Positions 1-13,257 of a stretch of DNA of 64,000 nucleotides are shown in pieces. The notes beneath the pieces were generated by a model. The model saw nothing but the letters and a program-made list of their open reading frames with translations. It was not told the DNA's origin and searched no databases. Numbering within the stretch: position 1 is the stretch's first letter; the number at the start of each line of letters is the position of its first letter. Both the position numbers and the translations under genes were made by a program. Source of the stretch: Elmis aenea (taxonomy: Eukaryota > Arthropoda > Insecta > Coleoptera > Elmidae). The stretch lies in NCBI GenBank assembly GCA_947652605.1, contig OX393581.1:32420788-32484787 (forward strand), written 5' to 3'.

Positions 1-142
1 TATTTAGAGATGAAACAATGGTTAAAAGCAGGGTATCTCTGTTGCCATAATTGTTTGCGAACATCTGATATCAGTCTCTTCGGTTATTGTGCCAAGATAA
101 GCACGTCAGTGTTATCAGATTTTTTATGTCGTTTTCCATTAA

Positions 143-681
143 CCCTTTCCCGCTTAGTGGTATACTACACATACCACAAATTTGAAAATTATTCTGGATC
201 CTGCTTTGTGGTATACTTAACGTACCACCGACCTAATATGTTCATAAACATGCGCCCTCTATGATGCAACTCATTCAAACCGAATAGTTCGCTTCAAGTG
301 CCTGTAATAGATTAGTTTTTACCTCTAATTGTCAATTGACATTCTGCGCGAAGAAAAGTGTGTCAAAATGTATAATTTATGAATTTTTAGTACTCTGAAA
401 ATTAATTTAATTTCTTTTATATGTTTGTAGTTTATATCCATTATCTTACATTCGTATTGTACTTTTTTCAAGATTTAAGTTATTTTTTGTTATTTTTGTT
501 AAAACATGTTAATATTTATTGCTACGTTGCTTAGGGGTATATTTAATATACCCCCCTTTTTTTTAAACTGATGAAATTAAAAATTTGAAAAAAATTGTGA
601 ATACTTCTTAACTCATTTTCTATTGGTGTACTTAAAATTATACATCAGAAATTACTATTTCTATATGCTGCCCACAAAGGG
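143..681. mobile_element. piggyBac-like non-autonomous element
   Basis: A 539-bp stretch is bounded on both sides by TTAA (139-142 and 682-685). The two ends start with the same CCCTTT in inverted orientation (CCCTTTCCCGC on the left; CCCTTTGTGGGC reading inward on the right). TTAA target duplication and CCC-initial ends are the piggyBac pattern. No transposase remnant is visible inside, only AT-rich sequence with a small GGGGGTATA-type palindrome near 535-562. The terminal match is short, so the call is moderate; TTAA is common in DNA this AT-rich. Confidence 0.45.
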
Positions 682-690
682 TTAAGGCAC

Positions 691-1200
691 TATACAGGGT
701 GTCCCAGCCAAGACGAATTATTCGATAGCTCTGTTATTAGTAATAATATTTAAAAAAGTTAAATATAAAAGTTGTTTGTGATCCTTTAGTACATAACCTA
801 AAATTATTTTTAATTATACATAGTGTTTTGTTTTTGCGCACTGATACCAAACATTGTTTTTTTTTTATAGAACACTATGTATATTTTGTAATTTTGGGAT
901 GTAAAATTAAATTTTCTTTCAAAAATATTATAGGTTATTTATGTCTAAAATGAACCGTTTTTGAGTTATTAACGTTTTTTTGAAAATTTTGACAGATGCA
1001 GACCTTTATAAAAATATTTATATTTATTAACATAACAACACCAGAGGAATTTACTCCGGTAATTTATTAGACAATAGTGTCATAGTAATTGTTGACTAGT
1101 TACATTTTTAAAATATTATACAGGGTGTTCGTTATACTCGGTCCATTTCCCTAAACTTTAAACGCATATAAGTCATCTTTTTTAAATAGAACACCCTATA
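691..1200. repeat. ACAGGGTG-type terminal repeats, including an 84-bp mini-foldback
   Basis: A single TACAGGGTGTCCC end lies near 693 with no partner found. A second end, TACAGGGTGTTC at 1119, faces an inverted GAACACCCTATA ending at 1200, giving a tiny foldback (1117-1200). These match the ends of the larger foldback elements elsewhere in the window. No coding content is seen. Confidence 0.45.
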
Positions 1201-1548
1201 CATTTTTACATTTTCTTGTAGAAAATTTAATTGTCTTTCAAAGTTGTTAAGCATGTTTTATGTCTAAATATAGTATTTTTGAAGTTATTTCGTTTCTTAT
1301 GATTATTTGCGAGTATTTTGCCTAAAATATCTGAAGTAGCCTTTGAAAATTCAAAAAAGAAATTGTTAGTGCATCTTCAACAAATGAGACTTTTTTTTTC
1401 AAGTTCTTTGCTTCAAACTGCTCTCGTTAGTCGTTACTATCTAAGCCGTCTTACGTTTTAACCCACGTCCGTATTGCCGCCAAGTTGTTAATCGTTTTTA
1501 ACCAATCCTTTTTTAAATGGGGTGTGCACACCCAAACACCCCCCTTGG

Positions 1549-1913
1549 TAGTGGCGTAGTAAGGGGGGATCAAGGGGATAAATCTCCTCTCCGAAAATTT
1601 GATAAGGACTAAAATTACAATTACCACATTTCCAAACATATAAAATAAATATAAAATATATATGTTTGAATATTCTACTTATAAATGATATTTTTGGGTA
1701 CCTTTGACCTTGAAAATTAAAAAAATTGCCTATGGCGCTGTTACGCGCCCCTGGACCCCCCGCACCTCTTTCTTCCTACTCACTTTTTGTGTCTAGCTCC
1801 CCTAGGTCATTTTCTAATTTTACCATTACCATGCCCCATTTGAAACTAGTCAGTATTATTTATGCAAATTTAAACAATATCCCCCATGAAATATTTTTCT
1901 ACGTACGCCACTG
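1549..1913. mobile_element. hAT-type MITE with 8-bp target duplication
   Basis: The 365-bp element begins TAGTGGCGTA and ends TACGCCACTG, perfect inverted ends apart from the first base. It is flanked by the 8-bp direct repeat CCCCTTGG at 1541-1548 and 1914-1921. An 8-bp duplication with a C/TAGTGGCGTA terminus is characteristic of hAT elements. The interior is non-coding; open frames crossing it are not transposase-like. It is non-autonomous. Confidence 0.8.
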
Positions 1914-1921
1914 CCCCTTGG

Positions 1922-4253
1922 TAACGTCACTGGGGTGTCCCAGGTCCAGCATGCGGATCTCGCTGTTTATAGGAGATAGTTGGCTTAAATTAGTTGAATT
2001 ATTCTTAGGTATGAGAAAACCTATCATGTATTTTTAATATTACACTTCAGACGTTATAGCAAAAAAAAATAAAAATGTAGAATTCTCTTTTTCTCTCATT
2101 TTTGTTTTAATTCAGCTTAATTTTATTTGTACTTGTTATGTAGAATGTAGAATGTAACTAAAATTTTAGATTTTTTTATTACTTGCGATTTTTGTGATAT
2201 TGCCCCAAATTTCAGTTTTTTTTATGGGCCATCAAGTTGACTTTGGAGTCGTTAAATAGGTATTTTTCCTTTTTTTTTTATGACGTATCACCTGTTATAT
2301 CCATTTAAATCAATAACTCAGAAAATGAATTAAAAAATGAAAATCGGTTTTTTACACATGTTAATGTTATTCTAAGCTAGCTATGAAACATGTTGAACAC
2401 AGACAAGTTGGCTTTAGAATAATAAAATTTGCTTTTTTCTTCTTTTTTTTAAAATATGTTATTTGTCAAGTCTATTTTAATAAATAACTCGGAATATCAA
2501 GAAAAATCGTATTTTACTAATTTTTTTTTTTTTTTCTTAGAATGCTTGGCAAGTGATGTTTTTGATACTTGGTAATTTTGCCGGTGTCGTACGATTAAAA
2601 CTTTTTCGGAAACCACGAATACAAAATTTCAAATGTTCTTTTCTTCCCAATCGCCTTTTTACTTCGATCTCTTTTAGCTCCCACTATTTCGGTCATTTTC
2701 TTTTTAACTGTTTTGATTGTACCGTCGAAAACTTTTAATATGTTTAACATCATCCTTTGTACCTTTTATTTATTGGATGTTGATCTATCCTAGTGATTAG
2801 AGTGACAAATTTTCAACGAATCCACATGTTGATTTTCTCTTTATAGCTTCAATTTTCAATTTTTCAAGTTTCAATTTATTTTTATTCAAGAGAAATACAT
2901 GTGTCGACGATTAATAATTCAAGCAAATTTTAATTAAGTGCTTTCATCAATTTTAACCATTTCATCTTCGAGAACTTTTTAATGTTCACCTTATTGTTGC
3001 TTTCGAACATCCTCGCTCATCGGTGAGTAGCATCTTATTAGACTCCTAAATTACAATTTTAAGGACACTGTGTATTTTGTTTATAGCTACTGATGAAGGA
3101 TCAAATAAAGATCCGAAATATTTAGCTGATGTAAAGAGTTTTCTTTATAAACCTAAGGACCACTATCCCGTCATTCTATTCAAATTGATGTAAATGTTAA
3201 GTTTCACTGTCAACTTTTAAGCACAACTTGCATTAATTCCATCTCCAGGAATGTCAATATTTATATTCGACTCCTAAAATATTGTGCATCCGAGAAACCG
3301 CGGCAAACTGAATAGATTATTTTTATGTTTAGAATCAAGATATCTACTTTGTGGTGTATTTAAATGGATTGGACACATTTTTATGCAAATCATTACTGTT
3401 GGCATTCGATTTTGCAATTATAAAGACACCACAGCTGTTAAACAATCTCGACGACAATCAATTTTGATGCGATAACAGAAACACGAATTTATTGTGAGCA
3501 TCAATAAAAAACGTGATCATTTGTTTAAAAATAAAGGATAGATAGGTAGTAAGATAAATTTACATACTCCAATCAGTTGGTGAATACGAGATAGTAAAAT
3601 AGATTGTTAAGGATGGTAAAAAAAAAAAACAAGTCGAATTTTCGTAGTTACATAAACTTCTCCGATTTATGCGTGTGCTTATAGGTTAAGGATAGTTAAT
3701 CAAGTGTCATTTTGCCGACAGGAGGTCGTTTCTTGTTATAAATTGTGCCAAACTGATACTAACTAGCTGCGGCTAACGTTGTTTATTTTTCAGAATGTTA
3801 CATATAAAATGTTAACCTTTGCTTGTGTGTTAGCTGGTAGAGTACTGTAAATCAAAATGAAAAAATCTATTGAATGTCAATTACCAGGCGTTGCGTTGTT
3901 TTAATAAAGCGTTAGAGGAAAATCGTCTAATTTCCGTGTTTCGGATAGTGCCATATAAGGTAAACTTGTAAATGAATTATAGTTTACTTTACACTGAACA
4001 GCACCGTTCAAGTAACCACAAATTCATATTGAATCAATGTTGTGTAGTTTTATAGTTTAGTAACATTGTAGTAGCTTAGGCAGAGCCGTAGAAATGTTTT
4101 TGGCGCCCTTGGCAAATACCTAAATTGGCGCCCTTTTTTTAATGTATTTTATTTTAAGAAATATTGTTAGTTCGGATATAGATGTAGCCACAATAGTTAA
4201 ATAAGTATTCATAAGAATGCTGACTATTGTACATAGGCGCATAACCTATGTAT
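1922..4253. other. Gene-free AT-rich stretch
   Basis: No frame here resembles a protein I recognise, and the short frames at 2553-2738 and 3284-3475 look random. The one notable motif is a hammerhead-like core near 3090, listed separately. Around 4080-4140 a phrase with CAGAGCCGTAG and repeated GGCGCCCTT looks transposon-derived, but I cannot find its other end. Confidence 0.6.
3090..3118 (+). other. Hammerhead-ribozyme-like core motif
   Basis: CTGATGA (3090-3096) is followed by a 5-bp hairpin stem, GGATC with GATCC around a 7-base loop, and then GAAA (3115-3118). This is the conserved core order of a hammerhead ribozyme, although one extra A sits between CTGATGA and stem II. Stems I and III and a cleavage site could not be assigned. 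Such cores occur at the ends of Penelope-like and other retroelements. It is a motif call only. Confidence 0.25.
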
Positions 4254-4727
4254 GTACAGGGTGGCCTATTTTCGATGCCCATCTCGGTTATTATCAGAGA
4301 TAGAAAAAAACTAAGTACGTAGTCTCGATTTATTTTTTCGAGAGAAATTCATTGCCGTAAACAGATTTTTGATATCTATTTTAATTTTCGAAATATAGCC
4401 AAAAACCGATTTTTGGCACTTTTCAAAAATGTTAAATATCTCGCTTAAACGAAAAGATTAAAAAAAATTTTAAAGACATTTTTGGCACGGTATTTTGTCC
4501 TTAATAAGATAGCGATGTTCAATTGTTTTTTACTCATGTCAATACCGATATAATACACCTTACTTTCTTATTTTAAATGGCAACCATAAGCAAATTATAT
4601 ATTTTTGAAAAGCGCAAAAAATAAGCTTTCAATTCATGTCAAAGCCAACTATGGTTGCCATTTAAAATAAGAAAGTTAGGTGTAATATTTCAATATTTGT
4701 ATGAGTAATAAAACATTCGAATTTGGT
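4254..4727. repeat. Single ACAGGGTGG end and an adjacent long palindrome
   Basis: TACAGGGTGGCC starts at about 4254. Further in, about 4519-4595 and 4650-4727 form an imperfect inverted repeat around a spacer of about 55 bp; a central matching block is TTATTTTAAATGGCAACCAT on the left and its complement on the right. The ATTTAAAATAA plus GGCAACCAT phrase recurs in other foldback elements here. It is probably a degraded foldback transposon. Confidence 0.5.
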
Positions 4728-5885
4728 TGAGAAATTATATACGCACAGTTCAAAAACATCTAGGACTTGAAATTATTAGGTATAAGTATATTTAATAAAA
4801 GCTTAATATTTAAAGCAAATTTCTGCTCGAATTTACGAAACAATTTTTTTAATTCATATTATTACTTATTAAAGCTGAGTGCTTCGTATGTTATGATTGC
4901 TTATTGTTTACATTTCAGATGAAAACTAATGTTTAACACCATGTTAGTGGCTGAGAAACGTATCGAGTAATAAAAAACCTTAAAAATTTGTCGTTATTCG
5001 TTTCAGTCAATCAGCATTCTTTGTTAAAATTTGTAACCATTTAAGTTGTAACCGCTTTTTATTGGAATCTAGTCGACAATACTGTGGTCAGTTTAATTGA
5101 AATTCATAATGATCATTTATTGGTATCTTTTTAAGGACAATAATTTATTACGGTTGACACTGACAAGTTGGCCTAGCCTAGTAGATCGATGACTGGTACA
5201 AGAAATGTATGTAATATTAAATGAAAAACCCTGGCAACCGGATAAACTTATGCAATGCTACAATAGCAGTTATTACAACATGGAAGATCAACATTCCTAC
5301 ATTAAAATAAAATGTAGGAGTCTTACTACAAAACGACAGGTGCAATTATGCGTAGGATAACACACCTGTTATATTAAATAATTAGTTGATGCTCCTTTGT
5401 TTTGCGTAACGCTACAATACATTTTTGGGCTGCAATTAATTCAATAACGATTACATAATGTATTTTAACGTTGCTGTTAAGTTTTAAGTTGCTGTAAAAA
5501 TTTTGGATCATGTGCTCCTTATCTTCGGAATATATCATACAAATCCTCTTGCCCAACAGCTACTGGTGCTTTTATTGAATATTTAAACCGAAATCTTTCA
5601 GTTTATTTATCTTTATGTATTTATAACAAAATATGCGAAGTGGATTTATGACATACAACGTAATTATTAGTTTTTAGAATTAAAGCACAGTATTTTAATA
5701 TTTACATTTATTAACTTAAACAGAATCTTTTTAAAATTTAAAGTTTAATTGTTGTATTGTAAATTTACAAGTTTTAGTGCAATTATAAATAAAATTTAAC
5801 AATTTAAACGTTTTATATCATTATATAATGTGTAGCTAACAAAGTTTCACTTCTATACCACTAATTTTAGTTTAAAATTTTACTG
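4728..5885. other. Gene-free AT-rich stretch
   Basis: No coding, RNA or transposon signal was recognised. The 60-residue minus-strand frame at 5374-5556 has no recognisable motif. Confidence 0.55.
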
Positions 5886-6901
5886 TACAGGGTGTTCGGG
5901 TGTTTCAGACCACCTGTACCAGCACTTTTATTCGAAAATGCGACGTCTAACAAAGATAGGAAACATTTTTTATCACAAAAGTGCATATGTAGAATTGACT
6001 GACGCTGTAGCGGTTTTCGTGATTTAACCGGAAGTGACCAAATCCGCAAGGAACTTTAAAAACTTTAATGGAACTATCCGGTTTTTATTGCATAATTAGA
6101 AAGATATTTAATAGAAAAACACTTTTTGCTTAAAATATTTTTGATTGTCAGTATAGTTTTGTAATCCATTGGACCTAAATTAGAACAACATTTAAAACCC
6201 TTTTCGCATGTAACTGAGTTCTTAACAGTACCCTATCATAAATTTTATTAGGTACTTGGAATTTCCGTCGTTACAAGGGGGCGGGTTTTCAGTGAAGCCA
6301 GGTCGACTAGCCCGTTTTATCACCTAACTTCGATACGTTCCTTTTTTTAAAATTAATTTTTATGAATTTAACAGCGCAAGTGCCGGTACTGATTATTATA
6401 TCTACTATTCCTTCATTACCCCGAGATTTTCATTTTTACCCCATTTGAGTAGACTAAAAGTGCCGCCCCAAAAAAAAGTGCCGCCCCAAAAAAAAGTGCC
6501 GCCCGGGGGGTGTTCCATTTGAAATAACAAACTTAGGGTCATTTCCGGCGAGACCGGAAGTGAAACAATAGTGTACATATGGTCAAATAATCGGGTTTTT
6601 CACACATATCATATGTCTAAAATTTCATTTAATTAAATACAAAACTAAAGAAAAAAAGGGGGTGTCCAGAACTCAGTTACATGCGAATAGGGTTTTAAAT
6701 GTTGTTATGATTTAGATCCAATGGATCACAAACTATACTGATGAAGTTACTTCCGGATTTGGATATTTCCGGTTTAATCACGAAAACTGCTATAGCGTCA
6801 GTCAATTCTACATATGCCTTTTTGTTATAATTTTTTTCCCCCCATCTTTGTCAGACGTTGCATTTCCGAATAAAAGTGCTGGTACGGGTACATATCCTGT
6901 A
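5886..6901. mobile_element. Foldback element with TACAGGGTG ends
   Basis: The left end, TACAGGGTGTTCGGGTG followed by ACCTGTACCAGCACTTTTAT, is mirrored on the right as AATAAAAGTGCTGGTAC...CCTGTA. The inverted similarity continues inward through the phrases around 5995-6060 and 6740-6800. Both sides are flanked by TG rather than the TA seen at the sister elements. Inside, near 6510-6560, a second TGTTCCATTTGAAATAAC / ACCGGAAGTGAAAC block matches the internal parts of the elements at 30075 and 46754. A direct repeat AGTGCCGCCCCAAAAAAA sits near 6460-6500. It is non-autonomous, with no transposase frame. Confidence 0.7.
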
Positions 6902-6962
6902 TGTAGAATTAATAAAACATGAAGGGATAATTTTGCCTTCTAAAAATTTATAATGTATATAA

Positions 6963-7377
6963 TGGGTAGTTCACACGGTGACTTTTAAAGTCGCGATTTT
7001 AAAAGTCGCGACTTTTAAAATCGCGACTTTAAAAGTCACCGTGTGAACTACCCAAATTAAAAGTCGCGATTTTAAAATAAAAATGGCCGCTCTTGTAATT
7101 GCAGCATCGAGTGTAGTAGAGCAACTAATTATTTTGAAGTTGCTATTTGTTGATAATGTTTTAAAATCGTTGGAACATCTATTGGGGACTTGATAAATTG
7201 GAAATCGATGACAAACAAATGTATATTAGGTTAGGTTAACCTAACTTATTTGTCTGTTATGTCAAAATATAAAAATATGGTAGGCTTACGTCAAATGTCG
7301 AACTGTCTAATCGAAGTCGCGACTTTAACGCAACTTTAAAAAGTCGCGACTTTAAAAGTCACCGTGTGAACTACCCA
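6963..7377. mobile_element. PIF/Harbinger-like palindromic element
   Basis: The element begins TGGGTAGTTCACACGGTGAC and ends with the complement, flanked by TAA at 6960-6962 and 7378-7380. A 3-bp TAA duplication suits PIF/Harbinger. The left 92 bp (6963-7054) is itself a complete palindrome with both termini and repeated AAAGTCGCGACTTT units, so the element carries three terminal copies. A short frame from 7083 (MAALVIAASSVVEQ...) might be a relic of a transposase start, but it is too short to assign. A 76-bp relative lies at 28339-28414. Confidence 0.6.
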
Positions 7378-7380
7378 TAA

Positions 7381-10300
7381 TTTACAAATCGTTTGACAAT
7401 CATTTTACCATAAAATTCGCATAAAAATTCAATATACCTCCCACAAGCCATAAAAAAGTTGTCTATCGCGTTAAAAAAACTAGCAGGAGGTGCCGATGTT
7501 AATAGCACCATGCGAATTATACCTTAGCCTAAATTATAACAACCGAATTTCAAAATTTTGCTTTTGATAATAAAAAAATGAGTAATTAGGCTAAATCAGA
7601 AATTAAAGTTTTTTAGATGCTTCGGATATATTAAGAACTGCACATTTTCAATTTAGATTCCTACTAAGCACGTAAAAACACACTTTTTTCATGTCTTATA
7701 ATTTACGATATGCTCAAATTTGTCATGATGAGTAATAAATACACTTTGTATAAGTTACTGAACACAACTTATGAAGCTTTTAAATTGCCAGCTTTAAAAA
7801 AAACAACTTACAAATACATACAAAATCAAAAAACGTTATTGTTTAGTGTGAATTATATACCCTAATAATTTTATTACATAAAAGTTACCGACTTGCAATG
7901 AATTGTCAGTTTTTGCAAAACTTATAGCAAATATTGTGTAACAGATGTATCGATTTACCCGACTTTCTTGGTAGAGTACCGGAGTTTACTATGACGTAAG
8001 TACATCGAATGTAATTGTTGCTTGAACCTGGTGTGCTACCCAAAAAACGTCCAAGTACGTAATTGGTGAATCACATTCTTAGTATAAAACGTCTGACCTT
8101 TTTTACGTAAACGAGTTAAAATGGTTACTGTTAAAATTTCCTAATAACCGACGTTATTTAGCTTAAAAACGATTAAAATAAAACTTCTTTAGATATTGCA
8201 GATATATTTAAACAATTCATTTAAGATTTTGTTCAAATAAAAATGTGTTTATTTCTAAAAAAGTGATTTTTTAAAATTTTAAATGTTTATTGCATTAAAA
8301 AATGTACATGACGTTTTTAAAAAAAAACCTGTAAAGGCTTGAGCGCTGACGTCATATAAAAAGCATTAGCTTCGTTTTTCACCAATATGTACCTACACTT
8401 TTTATTTATGTAAAAGCTAAATATGTACATTAAGCTGCTGCTAATGTTTTAACTTATTACGGATAGGTTTATTTGTTTTATCTTGTAATTTGAGCTGTTT
8501 CACAGCACTTGGGAGTTTTAAGAGAACGACACTATAGGTCTTCCGTTTAGTTAATTGATATACGGGACGCGGTTAATTCGCAAAAAATACTAAAATGAGT
8601 CAGAAATGATTGAGAAATAAGTGCTACGTCCATATCATTAAGAATTAATTGTTAAAATCTTATTATACAGTATAATTCAAAAAGTGTGCAACAAATGGAA
8701 AAGTTTTTTATTGTTGAATTCTCAAATTTATTTTTAATAAAAGTTGGTGCATGTATAAGATTAAAAAAAGTCTGATAAAAATTCATGACACTAGATTTTA
8801 GAATTGTGTGCAAGAGTAAAGTGTCCTTATCTTAAAAAAAAGTTTAGTCTATGGAAAAAAGTTGCTTAAAATTAAAAAAACGTATGTCTTAATATGAAAT
8901 TAGACGTCAAAGTTCCAATTTTTATTTTCTTAGTAATTTTTACATTCAAACAGTCTGCTACAAATGGAAAAGTTTTTTATTACTGATTTCTCAGAAAATT
9001 TTATAACTAGATTGAGCGGTTTTAGAAATTATTGCATGAGTAAAGTGCCCTTATTTTAAGAGTTACAAAAAAAGAATTTAAAAAGTTTCTTAATAAATCA
9101 AGCTTTCAAAAAAATAAATTTAAATTGCAAAATTTCAATCCACCAAAAAATTCTAATAAAAAACCAACAAGGGTCGCACTTTTCAGCCCCCTGTGAAGGT
9201 GGGAGATAATTGAAAATATTACTATGGGAAACCTTTTAACAAGTTTAAAACATCTACAAAATATCATTAAGAAATAAAATAAAAACCTAATTTTACCGAT
9301 CCCCTTTAGGGGGACGTAACTCCGAAAGGAGACGTCTAAGGAAAATTTTTTATATAAAAAAACCCCCCTTAATTTTCGATAAGAAATCACCTCCCTGAAT
9401 TTTTTCGAAACACCTTTTATAAGCGTTATTTTGCCTTAAAGTTATAATGAAATTGCTTAAAGCGGTAAATGTAGGGCATACCTCTAAAATAGTCATCTTT
9501 ACTCTATTAATAAGACATCAAAGCAAGCGATTTGTAAATTTCTTTCTACAGAATTTTTTTTTATCACAAAAAAATATTTCGGTCCCCATTGTTTCGCCGT
9601 AAACGGTTTCCACGTATTATTAAATGGCTAAAAAAAACTACGTACAACGAAAAAAAAAAAAGGATTGTAAATAAGTAGCCTAATATTTGTGAAATAATTT
9701 TATTGAATTACTTATTTCGAAACATATCTCTACATTTGATAAAATTGTATAATATAGAAACTTTATTTTGTATATGTTTTAGAATTTGTTGTATGAATAA
9801 TCCTAACAAAAAAAACGCGGTCTTTTATACTAGAACTTTAATTTCCGTGGTTTCATTTCAATATTGTTGAAGTTTAAGAGTTGAAAACGTCTAATAGTCT
9901 AATCTATGACGTTCAATTTTTAATTTGACTTTATACCCCGCAGTATGCGGTAAAAACAGAATTTATATGTTTATTTGTGTAGTAAATATTAATTTATTAT
10001 CCCACAACAAAGTATCGTTAATTTATATGTATATGGAACGAATTATGACCTGATGATAAAGTTGCTACCTTTGTTAATTCTCGCCGTGAATGTTTTTGCC
10101 TAATGATAAGTTTTATTACTAAGTTCTTTTAATGCTTAATTGTTACCGCCCTACAACTATGCAGCATGTAGTATCGCCCACTTGATCTAGTTATAAGTGA
10201 CTTAACATTTTTAATGAAAATATTTTGAAACCACATCTATTCTGTCCTGCTTCGTTTAGTTCCTGTACTTTGTTACTAGTTTCTCAGATCCATAACGTTT

Positions 10301-12084
10301 CTTGCTTCCAATGTGCTAGATATTTCCGGTACTACAGCTCAATCCGAACACATGTTTCATCGATTTTTACAATGCATTTTTATAAATATCTCCATTATGT
10401 ATTATTTGCTGCCAGATGTGATTCGAAAACATGTTAACCAGTTTCCGTTAATACGCTAGAATCGTGTTTCATTCGGTTCGATGGCTTGGCATGTGTGGGA
10501 TCGGATTTAATGCAATCAATGCCTTTACTGTACGCCCACTTCCTTTCTGTGTTTCTCTTTAATGCATTGGATGCATCTTCTCGCTCGGAGTTTAGTTCAT
10601 AAAATTTTAATTTGTTTTTGTTTCGACATCTGGTTTAATTTAAACGAGCACGAGGCAAAACATCCAGAGAAGTGTCCGACACTTTTTAGGTGTTTCGATT
10701 AGATTTTATTGCACACCAGACAAGCCGAAAATTTTATAATTTTTGTTGCTGAATAATATTAAAGCCCAATTGTTTTATACAGTGTGTAGAATAGTATCAT
10801 GCAACATGATAATTTTAATGTTGAAATTTTAAAAGTTGTATAATATCTCCCCTAGCTATTTTAGAAAAAACGTTTATTTAGCTTTTTTGCCGAGAAAAAA
10901 ATTCTGTGTCTACAAATGTAATCAATATTAATTTTTAGTTTTTCAATAACTGAAAATTAAGAAAACTGCAAAACGACATTTAAAAAAATCTATAGTGTTT
11001 ACGAGTTATGCTGTGACAACTGCCGATCCTTTTGTCACTTATATAGGTACCTTATTTATACTGTCACTTTGACGTGAAGTTTACATGTAATCTTCGTAGA
11101 TTTCTATTATTGTAACAAGATTATGATTTCATTCCAATAAAAACATAATTAATTGTATAAAATGAATGTATGATAAAATATAAATGACAATTAGGTATAA
11201 ATTCCAATGCACTACAGATTTTTGTAGAAAATGTCTTTCAAACCGTATAAAAAAATATGTATGGTGCCATTAGAAAAACAAAATATGGTGCCGTAACTCC
11301 TAAAAAAACAAAAGAAAACAAAAATGTGGCATGAAAATATTTTGGGAAAAGTTGTATTAAACAACTTTTACTTAAAACTTTTTTGATCATTCTTTCCAAT
11401 AACCCAATAAGTGGGGGTATGATAAGTGATGCCTCGCCCTGTAGACTATCTTTATTTAAATGTAACACGTGTTTTAGTGTAAATGAAAGTAATTATTAGC
11501 ATCTTAAATCCAAGAACTAATTTATCGTAGTTTATCGAATATCGTAAACAGAAAATAAAGGTAATTATATGATAAGAATTAAGAAAGGTAAATATGAGCC
11601 TTTCAATATAAACTAAAGAGACTCAACGCGCCAGTTATTAATTATAAAAAGGGCTTCCTAACATTTGCATGAAGGGATCATTGAATTCTATTTTAATTAA
11701 AGAAACGTTAAATTGATAGTTTAGGATGAAAATGAAAAGTTTCAATATTAAATGAAGGTTATTATATTTCACAATGGTTTCATTGCATGTGGAACAAGTT
11801 GCAACAACATACAAGACTTAACTAGGGTACATTTTAATCGCATGTGAAGTACAGTATTTAGTTAATATTGTCCACATTACATAATTATTATTGCACTACC
11901 TACTCTTTTATTTTATTGATTATGTTAGATAAGGCAACGAATATTTATAATATTAATTTTTATTATGTAATGTGCACTAACACAGTACTTCAAATTTCAA
12001 ATCGACAGAGATTAATTTGCTGTAGATAAATACTGAAAAGTTTGCTTACTTCTTAATATTTTAAATTGTTATAAAGCTAGTATA
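7381..12084. other. Gene-free AT-rich stretch with an imperfect direct repeat
   Basis: No convincing gene is seen. At about 8680-8850 and 8955-9075 two diverged direct copies share ACAAATGGAAAAGTTTTTTA and a later GAGTAAAGTG(T/C)CCTTAT phrase, probably an old repeat. Around 9295-9400 a C-run rich segment (CCCCTTTAGGGGGACG) looks like degenerate mobile DNA. The 94-residue minus-strand frame at 9106-9390 and the frames at 10225-10437 and 11238-11468 show no protein features. Confidence 0.6.
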
Positions 12085-13257
12085 ATTTAAAATTTTAATT
12101 ATTGCAGTCGAATTTGAGCTAAGTACTTACTTTGTAATCTTATCATACCTGCAATTATTTACACGCTACTGATATTAAAATACATCTGAATGTCATTTGC
12201 AAAGTACAAGAACAAATTTGTTGCCACATGAAGCATAAAACGTTGTTTGCATTACCTCTCTTAATTCTTTTTTAAATGATATAAGCTGTAGCACAGTAGA
12301 TGTGCATTATTTGTGTTATTTAATTTTGACATCTTATCGTGACCTTCCCTGGTTAGTTTTATTTGCTCGGATTGCATTAAAAGCGTTATTTCTGCATTCA
12401 TGTATAATATTTTTCTACTGGCGACTATTATATTATAACTCAATTTCGATTATGTTTAAGTGACCATAAAACTGTCCAAAAATGTCTCCAGTTTATAATA
12501 TTTTATTGTGGTTATTTATCTTGCTGATCGTGATGTAAATCCCTTTAATCGTTGTTTAAAAAAAATATTTTTGTGTAAGGATGGACGTTTGTTGTCGTTC
12601 TCTGACTGAAAAATATTTTCCTCCTAAAGATTATTATAAATTTATTGCAATTATATTAAAGTAAACAAAAAATAAGATTAAAAAATGCACGTGCTATAAG
12701 ATATTCCCAGCCCACCACGATTTCGTTCTGACTGTAAAACTATATTATAATAATAACTGTACTAATGTAAGAATAATTTAAAACATACCAAATATACATT
12801 TTATTAAGTAAAACTTATCAAAAGAAAACATATTCTTGAAAACCCAAAAGTAAGTATGTATAAAATAATTTACAAAACAGTTTTAAATGAAACATTTAGA
12901 AAAGTGAAATGCTTTGAATAAAATATATGAGCCTTTCATTCGGCCAACCTAACATAACCGCGTCCCCGCAATTACTTATGGAGATATTAAATCCCATTCA
13001 GTTTTTATTGTTCTCAACATTAATCAAGTTACTGTTTAGCTTAGTTTAGATTGTTTTTTTTTTGTTTTAACCAATTGTGTCGGTGTCGCATAAAATTTTG
13101 AAATAATTATTTCTAATTAAACTAGCATTCAGTCTCACTGCACTGCTCGAGTTTATGCCTCCTTTTTATAATAATAAGTAAACATAAATATGATAAGAAA
13201 GGTGAATTGCCTTTAACAAAAAATGTGAGCCTTTAAATGATTTTCAAAAAAATTTAT

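Noticed and set aside
10..264. 84-residue plus-strand frame
   Set aside because: It overlaps the start of the piggyBac-like element and has no domain, signal or conserved pattern; likely random.
4080..4250. Possible hAT end CAGAGCCGTAG
   Set aside because: No matching opposite terminus or 8-bp duplication was found.
6960..7380. CRISPR-like spacing of CGCGA repeats
   Set aside because: The repeats are palindromic parts of a TAA-flanked transposon, with no spacers and no cas genes; the DNA is eukaryotic.
9106..9390. 94-residue minus-strand frame
   Set aside because: Composition follows A/T-rich repeat DNA and no family pattern is visible.
10441..10500. tRNA-like GGTTCGATGGC phrase
   Set aside because: No cloverleaf stems could be built around it.
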